64,000 nt of DNA from Evtepia gabavorous (GCF_003425665.1 NZ_QQRQ01000002.1:62001-126000), one strand, 5' to 3'; positions 1 through 7,970 are shown, counted from the stretch's first letter. A program made the numbers and translations. The notes: a model not told the origin generated them from the sequence alone.

Positions 1-2
1 CC

Positions 3-125
3 TTCCTGCTGGCAAAGGTGAAGGAGATTACCGGCGGAGACAGCTTGGAGGCGAACATTCAGCTGGTCTTCAACAACGCGAAACTGGCGGCGCAGACCGC
101 TGTGGCGTACAGTGCCCTTTCCTAA
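3..125 (+). CDS. psuG: Pseudouridine-5'-phosphate glycosidase, C-terminal end (partial)
   Basis: The first 40 codons read in frame to a TAA and are cut by the left window edge. The residues (FLLAKVKEITGGDSLEAN, then an IQLVFNNAKLAAQ-type helix) match my recollection of the conserved C-terminus of PsuG, where 'LTGG.SLEANIALV.NNA' precedes the end. PsuG splits pseudouridine 5'-phosphate into ribose 5-phosphate and uracil in the cytosol. Only the tail is visible, so the catalytic residues cannot be checked. A strong terminator follows at once, so it is the last gene of its unit. Confidence 0.7.
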   Translation, partial: FLLAKVKEITGGDSLEANIQLVFNNAKLAAQTAVAYSALS

Positions 126-134
126 AGAGAATCT

Positions 135-174
135 AAAAACAGCCGTTTGGAATGCGTTCCAAACGGCTGTTTTT
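135..174. terminator. Bidirectional intrinsic terminator between psuG and the LysR gene
   Basis: An 18-bp perfect inverted repeat (arms 135-152 and 157-174) encloses a TGCG loop. It is A-rich at the 5' end and T-rich at the 3' end on both strands, so it can end transcription of psuG (plus) and of the LysR gene (minus, stop at 191). Confidence 0.9.
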
Positions 175-190
175 GTGTGAGAGGAAGTTG

Positions 191-1084
191 TTAAAGAGAA
201 GGATCTGTTTCCTTCTGGGATTCCGCCACGCAAAAATCGAAAAACCGCTCCACGCTGCCCATGGGGTGAGGGGCGCTTCGGCGGACGATGTAGAAGTCAC
301 TCTCCTGCACCGGGTGGGTGAGGGGGAGGACCTTTACATCCGGGCGGTGGACAGGCGGGGTGTCCAGCAGGACCGTGATGCCAAAGCCCTGGGCCACCAG
401 CTCCAAAATGAAGTTGGCGTCCTCCACCTGGTAGGCGATGTGCCACCGGTCCCGGACGGGAGCAAAGAGGCGGTCTACCGGGTCGCGCTGCCCGCTGAGC
501 CAGGAATAGGTCACGTGGGGGTAGGGGAGGGTTTCCTCTAAGGTCACGGTGTCCTGGCGGGCCAAAGGGTGGTCCAGAGGGACGGCGGCCACCATGGCCC
601 GGCGCTGGATGGCCGCGTAGACCAGCTGGGGATCGGGGAGGATTTTGGAGCAGAAGCCGATGTCCGCCTTGCCCTGGATCACCGACTGGCAGACCTGGCT
701 GGACATGCCGGTGGAGAACTCAAAGTCGCAGCCGGGGTTGGCCTGCTTGAACTGGCGGCACAGACGGGTCACGGTGGGGATGATGAGCAGAGGAATGGTC
801 TGCAGGCGGAGGGTCCCCACCCCCTCCCGCAGCATCTGGAAGTGCCGCAGGCAGCTGTCAGCCAGGGCTACAATCTGCTGGGCTTGGGAGAGCAGGGCGG
901 CGCCGTACCGGCCCAGGGCAATCCCCCGGCCGCTTTTTTGAAACAGGGAGACCCCCAACTCCTGCTCCAGGGCCGCGATGGCGTGGCTGAGACCGGACTG
1001 TGAGATGTTCAGCCGCTGGGCGGCCCGGCTGTAATGCATCTCCTGGGAGAGGACCAGAAAGTAGCGCAGGTGATCGATGTTCAA
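191..1084 (-). CDS. LysR-family transcriptional regulator
   Basis: A 297-residue protein with an N-terminal winged helix-turn-helix (about residues 1-60; MNIDHLRYFLVLSQEMHYSR, then AAQRLNISQSGLSHAIAALE) and a periplasmic-binding-like effector domain (about 90-290), the usual LysR length. I chose the TTG at 1084 because AAAGGGGG lies 7-8 bases upstream and the conserved N-terminus begins there; an upstream in-frame ATG at 1123 has no ribosome binding site and would overlap the promoter. It is divergent from the aminotransferase/glycyl-radical operon starting at 1261, the classical arrangement for a LysR activator of a catabolic operon. Effector unknown; control of the neighbouring operon is inferred from position only. 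Confidence 0.9.
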   Translation of the reverse strand: MNIDHLRYFLVLSQEMHYSRAAQRLNISQSGLSHAIAALEQELGVSLFQKSGRGIALGRYGAALLSQAQQIVALADSCLRHFQMLREGVGTLRLQTIPLLIIPTVTRLCRQFKQANPGCDFEFSTGMSSQVCQSVIQGKADIGFCSKILPDPQLVYAAIQRRAMVAAVPLDHPLARQDTVTLEETLPYPHVTYSWLSGQRDPVDRLFAPVRDRWHIAYQVEDANFILELVAQGFGITVLLDTPPVHRPDVKVLPLTHPVQESDFYIVRRSAPHPMGSVERFFDFCVAESQKETDPSL

Positions 1085-1106
1085 AAAACGCACCCCCTTT
1101 CCAATT

Positions 1107-1138
1107 AGTATACCACAATTCATGCGAAAAAGGAATGA
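1107..1138 (-). promoter_or_regulatory. LysR gene -10 element and candidate LysR box
   Basis: On the minus strand TATACT (1107-1112) lies just upstream of the TTG-start LysR gene. Immediately behind it (1120-1138) is the dyad TCAT-N11-ATGA, which contains the T-N11-A core typical of LysR boxes. A site overlapping the regulator's own promoter and upstream of the divergent operon would allow autorepression and activation. Short motif, so moderate to low confidence. Confidence 0.35.
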
Positions 1139-1157
1139 GTCTATGGGGTTCTGTGCC

Positions 1158-1186
1158 TTGATTTTCCAGCGGGCGGGGGGTTCAAT
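1158..1186 (+). promoter_or_regulatory. Candidate promoter of the aminotransferase/glycyl-radical operon
   Basis: TTGATT (1158-1163) and TTCAAT (1181-1186) are separated by 17 bases and lie about 75 bases before the ATG at 1261. A weak -10 fits an activator-dependent promoter. No other good pair was seen in the divergent region. Confidence 0.4.
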
Positions 1187-1260
1187 AGAGGAGAGAAGAG
1201 CAAGTGCTTCCCGGCGGGGCGCTCTGTGCGGAAGCTCCAGGGCCGGGGGAGGAGGACGAC

Positions 1261-2577
1261 ATGAGGCGGTATCAGACGGAAGGCTCCCGCCGGCTGCATC
1301 AGCAGACCGTGCCCTACCTGCTGGACGGGGTGGGGAGTTCCTTCCACGTCAGCAGCTACCGGGACTATCCGGTGGCTATGACCCATGGGAAAGGGTCGAA
1401 GTTATACGATGTGGACGGCAACGAATACATTGACTACGTGTTGGGCTTTGGGCCCATGCTGCTGGGCTATTGCCCGCCGGCGGTGGACCGGGCGGTAGCG
1501 GAGCAGCTGCGGCGGGGGAGCCATTTCTCCGCCCCCACGGAGGACCTGAAACGGCTGTCTCAACGGCTGGTGGAGATCATTCCCTCGGCGGAGCTGGTGG
1601 CCTATCAGAACTCGGGAACCGAGGTGGTGATGTATGCCCTCCGGCTGGCCCGGGCCTACACAGGAAAGTATAAGATTGTGAAGTTTGAAGGGCAGTACCA
1701 TGGCTGGTCCGATGAGGAGAAGGTCAGCATTGACGCCTCCTGCGTGGAGGAGCTGGGGGACCGGGAGAACCCCCGCAAGATCCTCCATACCAAGGGACAG
1801 CGGCTGTCCTCCGCAGAGGACCTGATCGTCCTGCCCTGGAACGACCTGCCGGCGCTGGAGCGCACCCTGGCCGCCCGAGGAGGGGAGATCGCGGCGGTGC
1901 TCATGGAGCCCTGTATGTGTGATTCCGGCCCCATCCTGCCCAAACCGGGCTATCTGGAGGGAGTGCGGGAGGTGACCCGGAAGTATGGGGTCCTGCTGAT
2001 CTTTGACGAGGTGATCACCGGTTTCCGACTGGCATTGGGCGGGGCCCAGGCCTACTATGGGGTCACCCCTGATCTGTCCACCTTTGCCAAGGCCATCGCC
2101 AGCGGCTACCCCTTTGGCGCCGTGGTGGGCCGGCGGGAGGTCATGGCCTGCGGGGTCCCCGCCTCGGGGACCTTCAATGGGAATCCCATCGGGGTGGCTG
2201 CGGCGCTGGCCACCATTGAAACCCTGTCCCAGCCGGGGGTGTATGCCCATTTGGAGGGGCTGGCCCAGCAGCTGGAGACGGGATTCCGGGCCTTGGCGCG
2301 GAAGTACCACAGGCCCCTGTACCTTCGGCATGTGGGCAGCATTTTTATCCTGTACTTTGGCTTTGCAGAGGATGTGGAAGACTTCCGGGACTGGCTGACC
2401 CAGGCGGACCTGGCGTCCTACACCCGCTTTGTGGCGGGGTGCGAGGAGTATGGCGTCCGGTTCACCGACCGACGGGGCAGGGAATACCTGTCAGTGGCCC
2501 ACACCCAGGAGGATATCCGGCGTACCCTGGCTGTGGCGGACCAGGTGCTGGGGGAGATGGAACGAGGAGAGCGCTGA
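1261..2577 (+). CDS. Class III PLP aminotransferase, glutamate-1-semialdehyde aminomutase-like
   Basis: A 438-residue fold-type I PLP enzyme. Visible signatures are the N-terminal substrate region, NSGTEVVMYALRLARAYTG, LIFDEVITGFR (the Asp that contacts the PLP ring nitrogen), and TFAKAIASGYP with the Schiff-base lysine at about residue 277. It resembles the GSA aminomutase / class III omega-aminotransferase group, but no heme genes are nearby, so a role in heme synthesis is unlikely. The ATG at 1261 follows GGAGGAGG; an upstream frame extension lacks a binding site. It is the first gene of an operon with a metallo-beta-lactamase protein and a split glycyl radical enzyme. I infer that it transaminates a substrate or product of that enzyme; substrate unknown. 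Confidence 0.85.
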   Translation: MRRYQTEGSRRLHQQTVPYLLDGVGSSFHVSSYRDYPVAMTHGKGSKLYDVDGNEYIDYVLGFGPMLLGYCPPAVDRAVAEQLRRGSHFSAPTEDLKRLSQRLVEIIPSAELVAYQNSGTEVVMYALRLARAYTGKYKIVKFEGQYHGWSDEEKVSIDASCVEELGDRENPRKILHTKGQRLSSAEDLIVLPWNDLPALERTLAARGGEIAAVLMEPCMCDSGPILPKPGYLEGVREVTRKYGVLLIFDEVITGFRLALGGAQAYYGVTPDLSTFAKAIASGYPFGAVVGRREVMACGVPASGTFNGNPIGVAAALATIETLSQPGVYAHLEGLAQQLETGFRALARKYHRPLYLRHVGSIFILYFGFAEDVEDFRDWLTQADLASYTRFVAGCEEYGVRFTDRRGREYLSVAHTQEDIRRTLAVADQVLGEMERGER

Positions 2578-2651
2578 CCCGCCGGGGAAACCGGGAAGAG
2601 ATGGGTTTGAAAACGAAAGAGCTTATTGGGAAGGAAAGGAGCGTGCGTGCC

Positions 2652-3428
2652 ATGGGCATGAAAATCAGCATTCTGTATCTGGGAAAGATGGAGTTTCCCA
2701 AGTTTCGCCTGGTGGACTGGAAGGATGAGGGGGCGATGGTGCAATCCCCGGCGGTCGCCATCCTGATCCAGCATCCCACCCTGGGGAATATTCTGTATGA
2801 CACGGGAAACTGTGAGGATTTTTCGGCGGTTTACACAGAGGAGATGCTCCATGATTACCCCATTACGGAGATGATCTCCATTCAGGAGGCGCTGGCCCAA
2901 AAGGGGCTGACCCCGGATGACATCGACTTAATCATCCTCTCCCACCTTCACTTCGACCACGCCGGCGGGCTGAAGCACTTTGTGGGGACCAAGGCCATCC
3001 GGCGTGTGCTGGTCTCAGAGGCGGACCTGAAAAACGCCTACTGGAGTGTGATGACCGGCAACGGCGGGGCGTACATCCGGTCTCTGTTCGATGTGGAGGG
3101 GATTCAGTTTCAAACCATTCGGGAGACGACCAAGCTGGCGGAGGACTTGGAACTCTTCATTCAGGCTTCCCACACCCCGGGCGTCATCGGTATGGTGCTG
3201 AAAACCGACCACCACGGCACCATCCTCACCACCAGTGACACCATTTATACCGCAGAGAGCTATGAAAAAGAGCTGCCCCCCGGCGGGACCATCAACAAGA
3301 CAACCGATGAGTTTTTTGACAACCTGAAGCGGATCAAGGAGATGGAGAAGGCCTACCACGCCACCCTTCTGTTTGGGCACGACTACGACCAGATCATGGA
3401 TTGGGTGGCCAAAGGCGTGATTGATTGA
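2652..3428 (+). CDS. Metallo-beta-lactamase-fold hydrolase, N-acyl homoserine lactonase-like
   Basis: A 258-residue protein with the HxHxDH metal motif (SHLHFDHAGG; His98, His100, Asp102, His103), a later His in QASHTPG, and Asp in TTSDTIYT, giving the full di-zinc set of the lactonase (AiiA-like) branch. That family hydrolyses lactones or thioesters. The ATG at 2652 is preceded by AAGGAAAGGAG about 10 bases upstream; an in-frame ATG at 2601 has a poorer site. It lies 74 bases after the aminotransferase and 48 before the glycyl radical enzyme gene, clearly in the same operon. Quorum quenching is less likely than opening a lactone or ester within the same pathway; this is inference. Confidence 0.8.
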   Translation: MGMKISILYLGKMEFPKFRLVDWKDEGAMVQSPAVAILIQHPTLGNILYDTGNCEDFSAVYTEEMLHDYPITEMISIQEALAQKGLTPDDIDLIILSHLHFDHAGGLKHFVGTKAIRRVLVSEADLKNAYWSVMTGNGGAYIRSLFDVEGIQFQTIRETTKLAEDLELFIQASHTPGVIGMVLKTDHHGTILTTSDTIYTAESYEKELPPGGTINKTTDEFFDNLKRIKEMEKAYHATLLFGHDYDQIMDWVAKGVID

Positions 3429-3476
3429 CGAAGGGGGAGCGGGGATACCCCCTGCTTCCCGGAAGGGAGAAGTGTT

Positions 3477-5744
3477 ATGGCAGTCCATACCAACGCCACC
3501 GCCGGCGCCGCCCTGGGCAATGAGCTGCGGGCGGGCACCGTTGCCCAGGTGGGCAGCACCAAACGAATCCAGGCACTCAACGGCATGCTCCATGCCAACC
3601 GGCCCAATGTGGACATCACCCGGGCCCGGGCCTACACGAAGATTTACAAACAGACTGAGGGCATGCCCAGTCTCATGCGCCGGTACAAGGCCTCGGCGGA
3701 GGTCTACCGGACCCTCAGCGACAACGTCTATGACCACGAACAACTGGTGGGCTGGCCCACCCAAAAGATTCGGGGGGCCAATTTCGCCATTGAGCTCCAC
3801 GCCCACTGGCTGGCGGAGGACCTGCCCAACCTGCGGGAGCGGACCTATGACCCCTTTGACATCACCGACGAGGACTATCGGGAGTTGGAGGAGGAACTGC
3901 TCCCCTATTGGAAGGATAAGACCATGGCGGTCCAGTGGGGCCACTATGTGAGCCAGCGGGAGTGGAACCGGGGACAGTTTGGAGGGGTTTCCGATGTGTC
4001 CAACTACCTCTGCGCCAACGGGTCCCATTTCATCCCGGCCTGGACCGATGTAATCCAGCATGGCTTTGTCAAGTACTATGAAAAGGCCCAGCGGCTGCTG
4101 GAGGCGCTGGACCCCAATGACCCGGAATCCATTGACAAGCGGATCTTTTACACTGGAATCCTGGAGGTGCTGGAGGCCATCCGGGACTGGGGAGAGCGGC
4201 TGTCCGCAGCCTGTGCCCGGCGGGCCCGGGAGGAGAAGGACCCGGTACGGAAGCAGGAGCTGGAGAACATGGCCGCCATGATGAAGCGGGTGCCCTGGGG
4301 GCCCGCCACCTCCTTCCATGACGCCTGCGAAACGGCGTGGGCGGTGTGCTTTTTCCTTTTCGTGGAGGGGGCGGGGCCTTCCATCACCTGGGGACGCTTT
4401 GACCAGTATATGTATCCTTATTATAAGGAGGATATTGAGAAGGGGATTTTGACCCCGGAGAAGGCCATGGAGCTCATTGAGGAACTGTATGTCCGGGTGA
4501 CCTCCAACGTGTGGTTCCAGTCCACCCAGATGGCCTATATTTTCGGCGGCTATTACCGCTATCCCCACCTGGATGTGGGCGGCCTGGACGAGAACGGGAG
4601 GGACGCCTCCAACGAACTGTCCTATCTCTGCCTGCGGGCCATGCGCTATGCCAAGACCACTTCGCCGGCGGTGAGCCTGCTTCTGCACCAGAAAACCCCG
4701 GATTCCCTGCTCTATGAGGCCTGCGAATTGGCCGCAGAGGGGATGGGGCATCCCTCCTTCTTCAACTGCGAGGGGCTCTACTCCATGCTGGAGCACCGGG
4801 CTGGAGGGCTGGAGGGGTACTCCCATTATACCCGAAAAGACATCCTGAAGTTCGGCTCTCCCATCGGCTGTGTGGAGCCCGGTGCGGAAGGGCTCCAATA
4901 TGGCCACACGGATTCGGGGATCATCAATGTGGCCGGGGCGGCCCTGATGGCGGTGACCAATGGGGTGATGCCGGAGGAATCGGACAACATGTTTGCCGGG
5001 AAACTGCTGACCTTTGAGAGCGGGGCGCCGGGGTCCTTCCAGACCTTTGAGGCGTTCTATGACGCGGTGAAGGCGCAGATCAAGTACGCCATCGACGAGG
5101 CCCATGCCAACCTTCTCATCTGTGAAAAGCTGCTGGCCGAACAGTTTAACCTGCCTACCTTCACCGTTTTGCTGGAGGGGGCGCTGGAGAAGGGGAAGGA
5201 CGCCACCGCAGGAGGGGCCAAGGTCAATGTGGGGCCCACCATGAACATGTGTGGGTTCGGCACCATGGTGGACTCGGTGGCCGCGATCAAAAAGGTGGTC
5301 TTTGAGGACCGGGCGGCCACCCTGGAGGAGGTCTGCGCGGCCTGCATGCAGAACTTTGTGGGCTATGAGGACTTGCGGACCAAGCTCCAGGCCGCGCCCA
5401 AATACGGCAACGACGACGACTTTGCCGACGCCATTGCCGCCGACCTGTGGAAGTGGTTCTCCACGTGTACCATGCGGCTGAAGATGTACCGGGGGCATTA
5501 CTGCGACGCTGCGGTGCAGATGGTCCAGTCCAACGTGGGCTATGGCGCCATGACCGGGGCCACCCCCAACGGCCGCCTGGCGGGTATGCCCCTCTCGGAC
5601 ACCATGTCCGCCACCCAGCAGGCCGACACCCACGGCCCCACCGCCGCGGCCCGGAGCTATGGGAAGCTGGATTTCCCGGCCTATACCAACGGCACCTTGC
5701 TGAACATGTGGATCAGCCAGTCTGAGCTGATTGAGCAATCGTAA
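3477..5744 (+). CDS. Glycyl radical enzyme catalytic subunit lacking the glycyl-radical domain (split GRE, large subunit)
   Basis: A 755-residue protein of the pyruvate formate-lyase-like family. It contains the thiyl-radical loop GCVEP (Cys465, Glu467), the Cys-x-Glu signature of the dehydratase / C-X lyase GREs such as CutC, glycerol dehydratase and IslA, not the Cys-Cys of pyruvate formate-lyase. The conserved NGTLLNM strand before the C-terminal domain is present, but the protein stops 10 residues later, before the RVxGY glycine motif. That motif is on the next gene (5762). The combined length, 853, equals a normal single-chain GRE. A binding site (GGAAGGGAG) precedes the ATG. The loop after GCVEP (GAEGLQYGHTDSG) does not match any characterised substrate class I can name, so the reaction is unassigned. 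Radical-based elimination in the cytosol under strict anaerobiosis is expected. Confidence 0.88.
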   Translation: MAVHTNATAGAALGNELRAGTVAQVGSTKRIQALNGMLHANRPNVDITRARAYTKIYKQTEGMPSLMRRYKASAEVYRTLSDNVYDHEQLVGWPTQKIRGANFAIELHAHWLAEDLPNLRERTYDPFDITDEDYRELEEELLPYWKDKTMAVQWGHYVSQREWNRGQFGGVSDVSNYLCANGSHFIPAWTDVIQHGFVKYYEKAQRLLEALDPNDPESIDKRIFYTGILEVLEAIRDWGERLSAACARRAREEKDPVRKQELENMAAMMKRVPWGPATSFHDACETAWAVCFFLFVEGAGPSITWGRFDQYMYPYYKEDIEKGILTPEKAMELIEELYVRVTSNVWFQSTQMAYIFGGYYRYPHLDVGGLDENGRDASNELSYLCLRAMRYAKTTSPAVSLLLHQKTPDSLLYEACELAAEGMGHPSFFNCEGLYSMLEHRAGGLEGYSHYTRKDILKFGSPIGCVEPGAEGLQYGHTDSGIINVAGAALMAVTNGVMPEESDNMFAGKLLTFESGAPGSFQTFEAFYDAVKAQIKYAIDEAHANLLICEKLLAEQFNLPTFTVLLEGALEKGKDATAGGAKVNVGPTMNMCGFGTMVDSVAAIKKVVFEDRAATLEEVCAACMQNFVGYEDLRTKLQAAPKYGNDDDFADAIAADLWKWFSTCTMRLKMYRGHYCDAAVQMVQSNVGYGAMTGATPNGRLAGMPLSDTMSATQQADTHGPTAAARSYGKLDFPAYTNGTLLNMWISQSELIEQS

Positions 5745-5761
5745 AGGAAAGGAGAATCGCC

Positions 5762-6058
5762 ATGACAACCATCCGTGACATGCCGCTGGACTGCCCGGAA
5801 GCCACCTATGTGGAGCCTGTCTACAAGGAGGCTGGGATGCGGAATTTTACCAATCTGGTCCGCACCATGCTCAATGACTACGGGGTGTACCATGTCCAGT
5901 TTAACACCATCAACAAGCAGACGCTGATTGATGCCAAGGCCCACCCGGAGAATTATCCCACGCTGATGGTCCGGGTGGCTGGGTACAGTGTCTATTGGAC
6001 GGACATTGCCGAGCGGGTCCAGGACGACATCATCAACCGGACAGAGCACACATTCTAA
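5762..6058 (+). CDS. Stand-alone glycyl-radical domain protein (split GRE, small subunit)
   Basis: A 98-residue protein. Residues about 26-98 match the C-terminal domain of GREs: a helix, YHVQFNTIN, then LMVRVAGYSVYW with the radical glycine at Gly74, and the terminal DDIINRTEHTF. Residues 1-25 are an extra N-terminal stretch not found in that position in one-chain enzymes. It has its own strong binding site (AAAGGAAAGGAG) 17 bases after the large-subunit stop and is in a different frame from it, so this is not a simple nonsense mutation. The glycine would be activated by the enzyme at 6093 and must dock into the large subunit to pass the radical to Cys465. The closest known analogue is the spare-part protein GrcA/YfiD, which repairs pyruvate formate-lyase, but there the main enzyme keeps its own domain. 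Confidence 0.88.
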   Translation: MTTIRDMPLDCPEATYVEPVYKEAGMRNFTNLVRTMLNDYGVYHVQFNTINKQTLIDAKAHPENYPTLMVRVAGYSVYWTDIAERVQDDIINRTEHTF

Positions 6059-6092
6059 GCACCTGAGACCTGGGGGGAAGGAGGGGGGATCT

Positions 6093-7049
6093 GTGGAAGA
6101 AAAGAAGGCGATTGTTTTTGACATCGGACGGTTCCGAAACACCGACGGGCCGGGGATTCGCACCATTCTCTTTTTCAAGGGGTGCCCTCTGCGATGTCTC
6201 TGGTGCAGCAACCCCTTTGGATTCTCGCCGGCGCCCCAGTTGGCGGTCAATCCGGTCAAGTGCACAGGATGCGGCAAGTGTGTGCCGGTCTGTCCCCAGG
6301 GGAGAAATACCCTGGTGCCCGGGGAGAAAATCCAGGTGGATTTTTCCGCCTGCCAGGGGTGCGGGGCCTGTGTACCGGTGTGTCCCAGCGGGGCCCGGAT
6401 GATCACAGGGCGGGCCTACACAGCCCGTGAGCTCTATCGGGAAGCGGCCAAGGATGCGGCGTTTTACCGGAAGGGCGGCGGTGGGGTGACGCTCTCCGGG
6501 GGAGAGGTCTTGCTCCAGTGGGAGGTGGCGTCGGAAACCCTGCGGCTGTGCCGGACCAATTATATCAACACCTGTATCGAGACCTCGGCCTTTGCCCCTT
6601 GGGCCCATTTGTGGCAGGTGGCCCAGTACTGTCACACGGTGTTTGTGGACCTGAAGCACATGGACAGCGAAAAGCACCGGGAGCAGACCGGGGTACCCAA
6701 CGAGCTGATCCTGGAAAATATTCAGAAGCTGTGCCAGGCGCTGCCCCAGCGGGGAGGGAGGGTCATTGTGCGCCTGCCCCTGATCCCGGGTTGCAACGAC
6801 GGGGCGGAGGACGTGGCGGCGGCGGCCCGGTTCGTGGGGAGCCTGCCCAACCGCCCGGAGATGAATCTTCTGCCCTACCACAACTTAGGAGAGAGCAAGT
6901 ACGGTATGATCGGAGAGACCTGTGCGCTCTCCGGCCTGGAGAGCAGGAAGGGGAGGGACCCGAAGCTGCTGGCGCTTCAAGAGCTCTGCCAGCGGTGCGC
7001 CCCGGACAATCGGGTCAGCCTGGGGGGAGACGCCATCGCGCTGGAATAG
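6093..7049 (+). CDS. Glycyl-radical enzyme activating enzyme (radical SAM, with two ferredoxin clusters)
   Basis: A 318-residue protein. The radical-SAM motif CxxxCxxC is at Cys31, Cys35, Cys38 (GCPLRCLWCSNP). A ferredoxin insert with two 4Fe-4S sites follows (Cys57/60/63/67 and Cys87/90/93/97), the layout of activases for dehydratase-type GREs such as CutD. SAM-binding GGE appears as LSGGEVLL. It uses SAM and an electron to place the radical on Gly74 of the small subunit. The GTG at 6093 is chosen because AAGGAGGGG lies just upstream and homology begins at this point. Last gene of the operon; a terminator follows 14 bases later. The pairing with a two-chain target is the unusual point. Confidence 0.92.
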   Translation: MEEKKAIVFDIGRFRNTDGPGIRTILFFKGCPLRCLWCSNPFGFSPAPQLAVNPVKCTGCGKCVPVCPQGRNTLVPGEKIQVDFSACQGCGACVPVCPSGARMITGRAYTARELYREAAKDAAFYRKGGGGVTLSGGEVLLQWEVASETLRLCRTNYINTCIETSAFAPWAHLWQVAQYCHTVFVDLKHMDSEKHREQTGVPNELILENIQKLCQALPQRGGRVIVRLPLIPGCNDGAEDVAAAARFVGSLPNRPEMNLLPYHNLGESKYGMIGETCALSGLESRKGRDPKLLALQELCQRCAPDNRVSLGGDAIALE

Positions 7050-7062
7050 TATGAAAACTCAG

Positions 7063-7091
7063 AAGCCCCGCCGCGGCTGCGGCGGGGCTTT
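7063..7091 (+). terminator. Terminator of the glycyl-radical operon
   Basis: An 11-bp GC-rich stem (7064-7074 with 7079-7089, loop GGCT) followed by a short T run, 14 bases after the activase stop codon. Confidence 0.8.
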
Positions 7092-7151
7092 CGGGTAGGA
7101 AGATGGTTGGGGTTGTCTAAGATGGACCTTGGGGGGCAGATACGCAATGGA

Positions 7152-7385
7152 TCATGGTTCTTTGGCATTCATCCACATTAAAATTTTTTTGCAGTGCGGA
7201 CAATGCCAAGCGGGAGAGTCTAAAACAGAGGATGCAACGCTGATGGTTTTCTTGGTGAAGAAGCCTTTGATTCCTGTTTTCTTTTTTTCTTCGTCTGAGG
7301 TAAATTCATACCAGTGCCCACCGCCCTGTCCGATGCCTTCGACACTGCCGTGTTCCATTTCCGTTCCACAGTCCAAACATTTCAT
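7152..7385 (-). CDS. Small zinc-ribbon protein (PF20097-like), unknown function
   Basis: A 77-residue protein with CLDC near the N-terminus and CPHC near the C-terminus, the spacing of a single zinc ribbon. It resembles small Firmicutes proteins grouped as PF20097, with no known function. The start is the ATG at 7385, with AAAGGA about 9 bases upstream; an ATG six codons earlier has none. It lies 21 bases downstream of the gene at 7793 on the same strand and is probably co-transcribed with it. Confidence 0.65.
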   Translation of the reverse strand: MKCLDCGTEMEHGSVEGIGQGGGHWYEFTSDEEKKKTGIKGFFTKKTISVASSVLDSPAWHCPHCKKILMWMNAKEP

Positions 7386-7406
7386 GTCAGGTGTTCCTTT
7401 CACATT

Positions 7407-7793
7407 TTATTCTTCCGCTTTTTCATTGAGAAGAGAATGCACCCGTTCGACGGGGAAGCTGTCCTCTATGTCTATCACATCAAATAAGTGTGAGGGCAAT
7501 TCCGTGCAGCCGATCAGGCTGAGATATTCACCGACAGCGCGCCGGTCCACGGCAATTTTTCCATGTCCGGCCCAATGGCGGTTACTTTCCCGCTTTTTTA
7601 GGCCGGAAATCCAATACGCCTCTCCGCTTTCAATATCTCTGTAATTGGAATATGTCCCTCTGCATTTTTGGAAAGCGTGGTCGTTAAAGTAAAGTGTCTT
7701 TCCGCTCTTTGAAGCCTTTACATACCCGATCCACGCAGGGCCATCGTCGGAATAACCGGTCTTTAACTCTATGTACATTAGATCGTGCGCCAT
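7407..7793 (-). CDS. Conserved hypothetical protein, 128 residues
   Basis: A soluble, aromatic-rich protein with no signal peptide or membrane segment. It starts at the ATG at 7793 behind AAAGGAG; the longer frame up to 7820 has no site. The phrases GYSDDGPAWIGYVKASKSG, YFNDHAFQ and SGEAYWISGLKK recur, as I recall, in small Clostridia proteins that databases often mislabel as 1-deoxy-D-xylulose-5-phosphate synthase; it has no resemblance to that enzyme. It precedes the zinc-ribbon gene. Function unknown. Confidence 0.7.
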   Translation of the reverse strand: MAHDLMYIELKTGYSDDGPAWIGYVKASKSGKTLYFNDHAFQKCRGTYSNYRDIESGEAYWISGLKKRESNRHWAGHGKIAVDRRAVGEYLSLIGCTELPSHLFDVIDIEDSFPVERVHSLLNEKAEE

Positions 7794-7935
7794 TTTGGGC
7801 TCCTTTCCTTTATGGATCATCCATTTTTGTCTGTTTCATGATACCATAGAACCGAGAGAATGAAAATGCCCTTTTACAGCGTGTGGAGCGGGCCTGTTTT
7901 GTACAAAATTTTTGCAGAAAGCCGAGAAAAAATGA

Positions 7936-7964
7936 TTGACAGAGGGAGAGATTCGTAGTATTAT
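7936..7964 (+). promoter_or_regulatory. Promoter of the S10-spc-alpha ribosomal operon
   Basis: A perfect -35 TTGACA (7936-7941) and TATTAT (7959-7964) with 17-base spacing. Transcription would begin near 7971, leaving a leader of about 265 bases before rpsJ. The only strong promoter seen upstream of the ribosomal block. Confidence 0.85.
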
Positions 7965-7970
7965 ATATGA

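Noticed and set aside
5742-5764. The possibility that the GRE is a single gene broken by a point stop or frameshift
   Set aside because: The small gene has its own strong ribosome binding site, an extra N-terminal segment and a complete domain, and the activase follows intact; a recent break would not create these.
3015-5768. A 917-residue open frame on the minus strand opposite the glycyl radical enzyme gene
   Set aside because: A GC-rich codon shadow: His/Gly/Pro-rich composition, no binding site, and the plus strand holds the clear GRE motifs.
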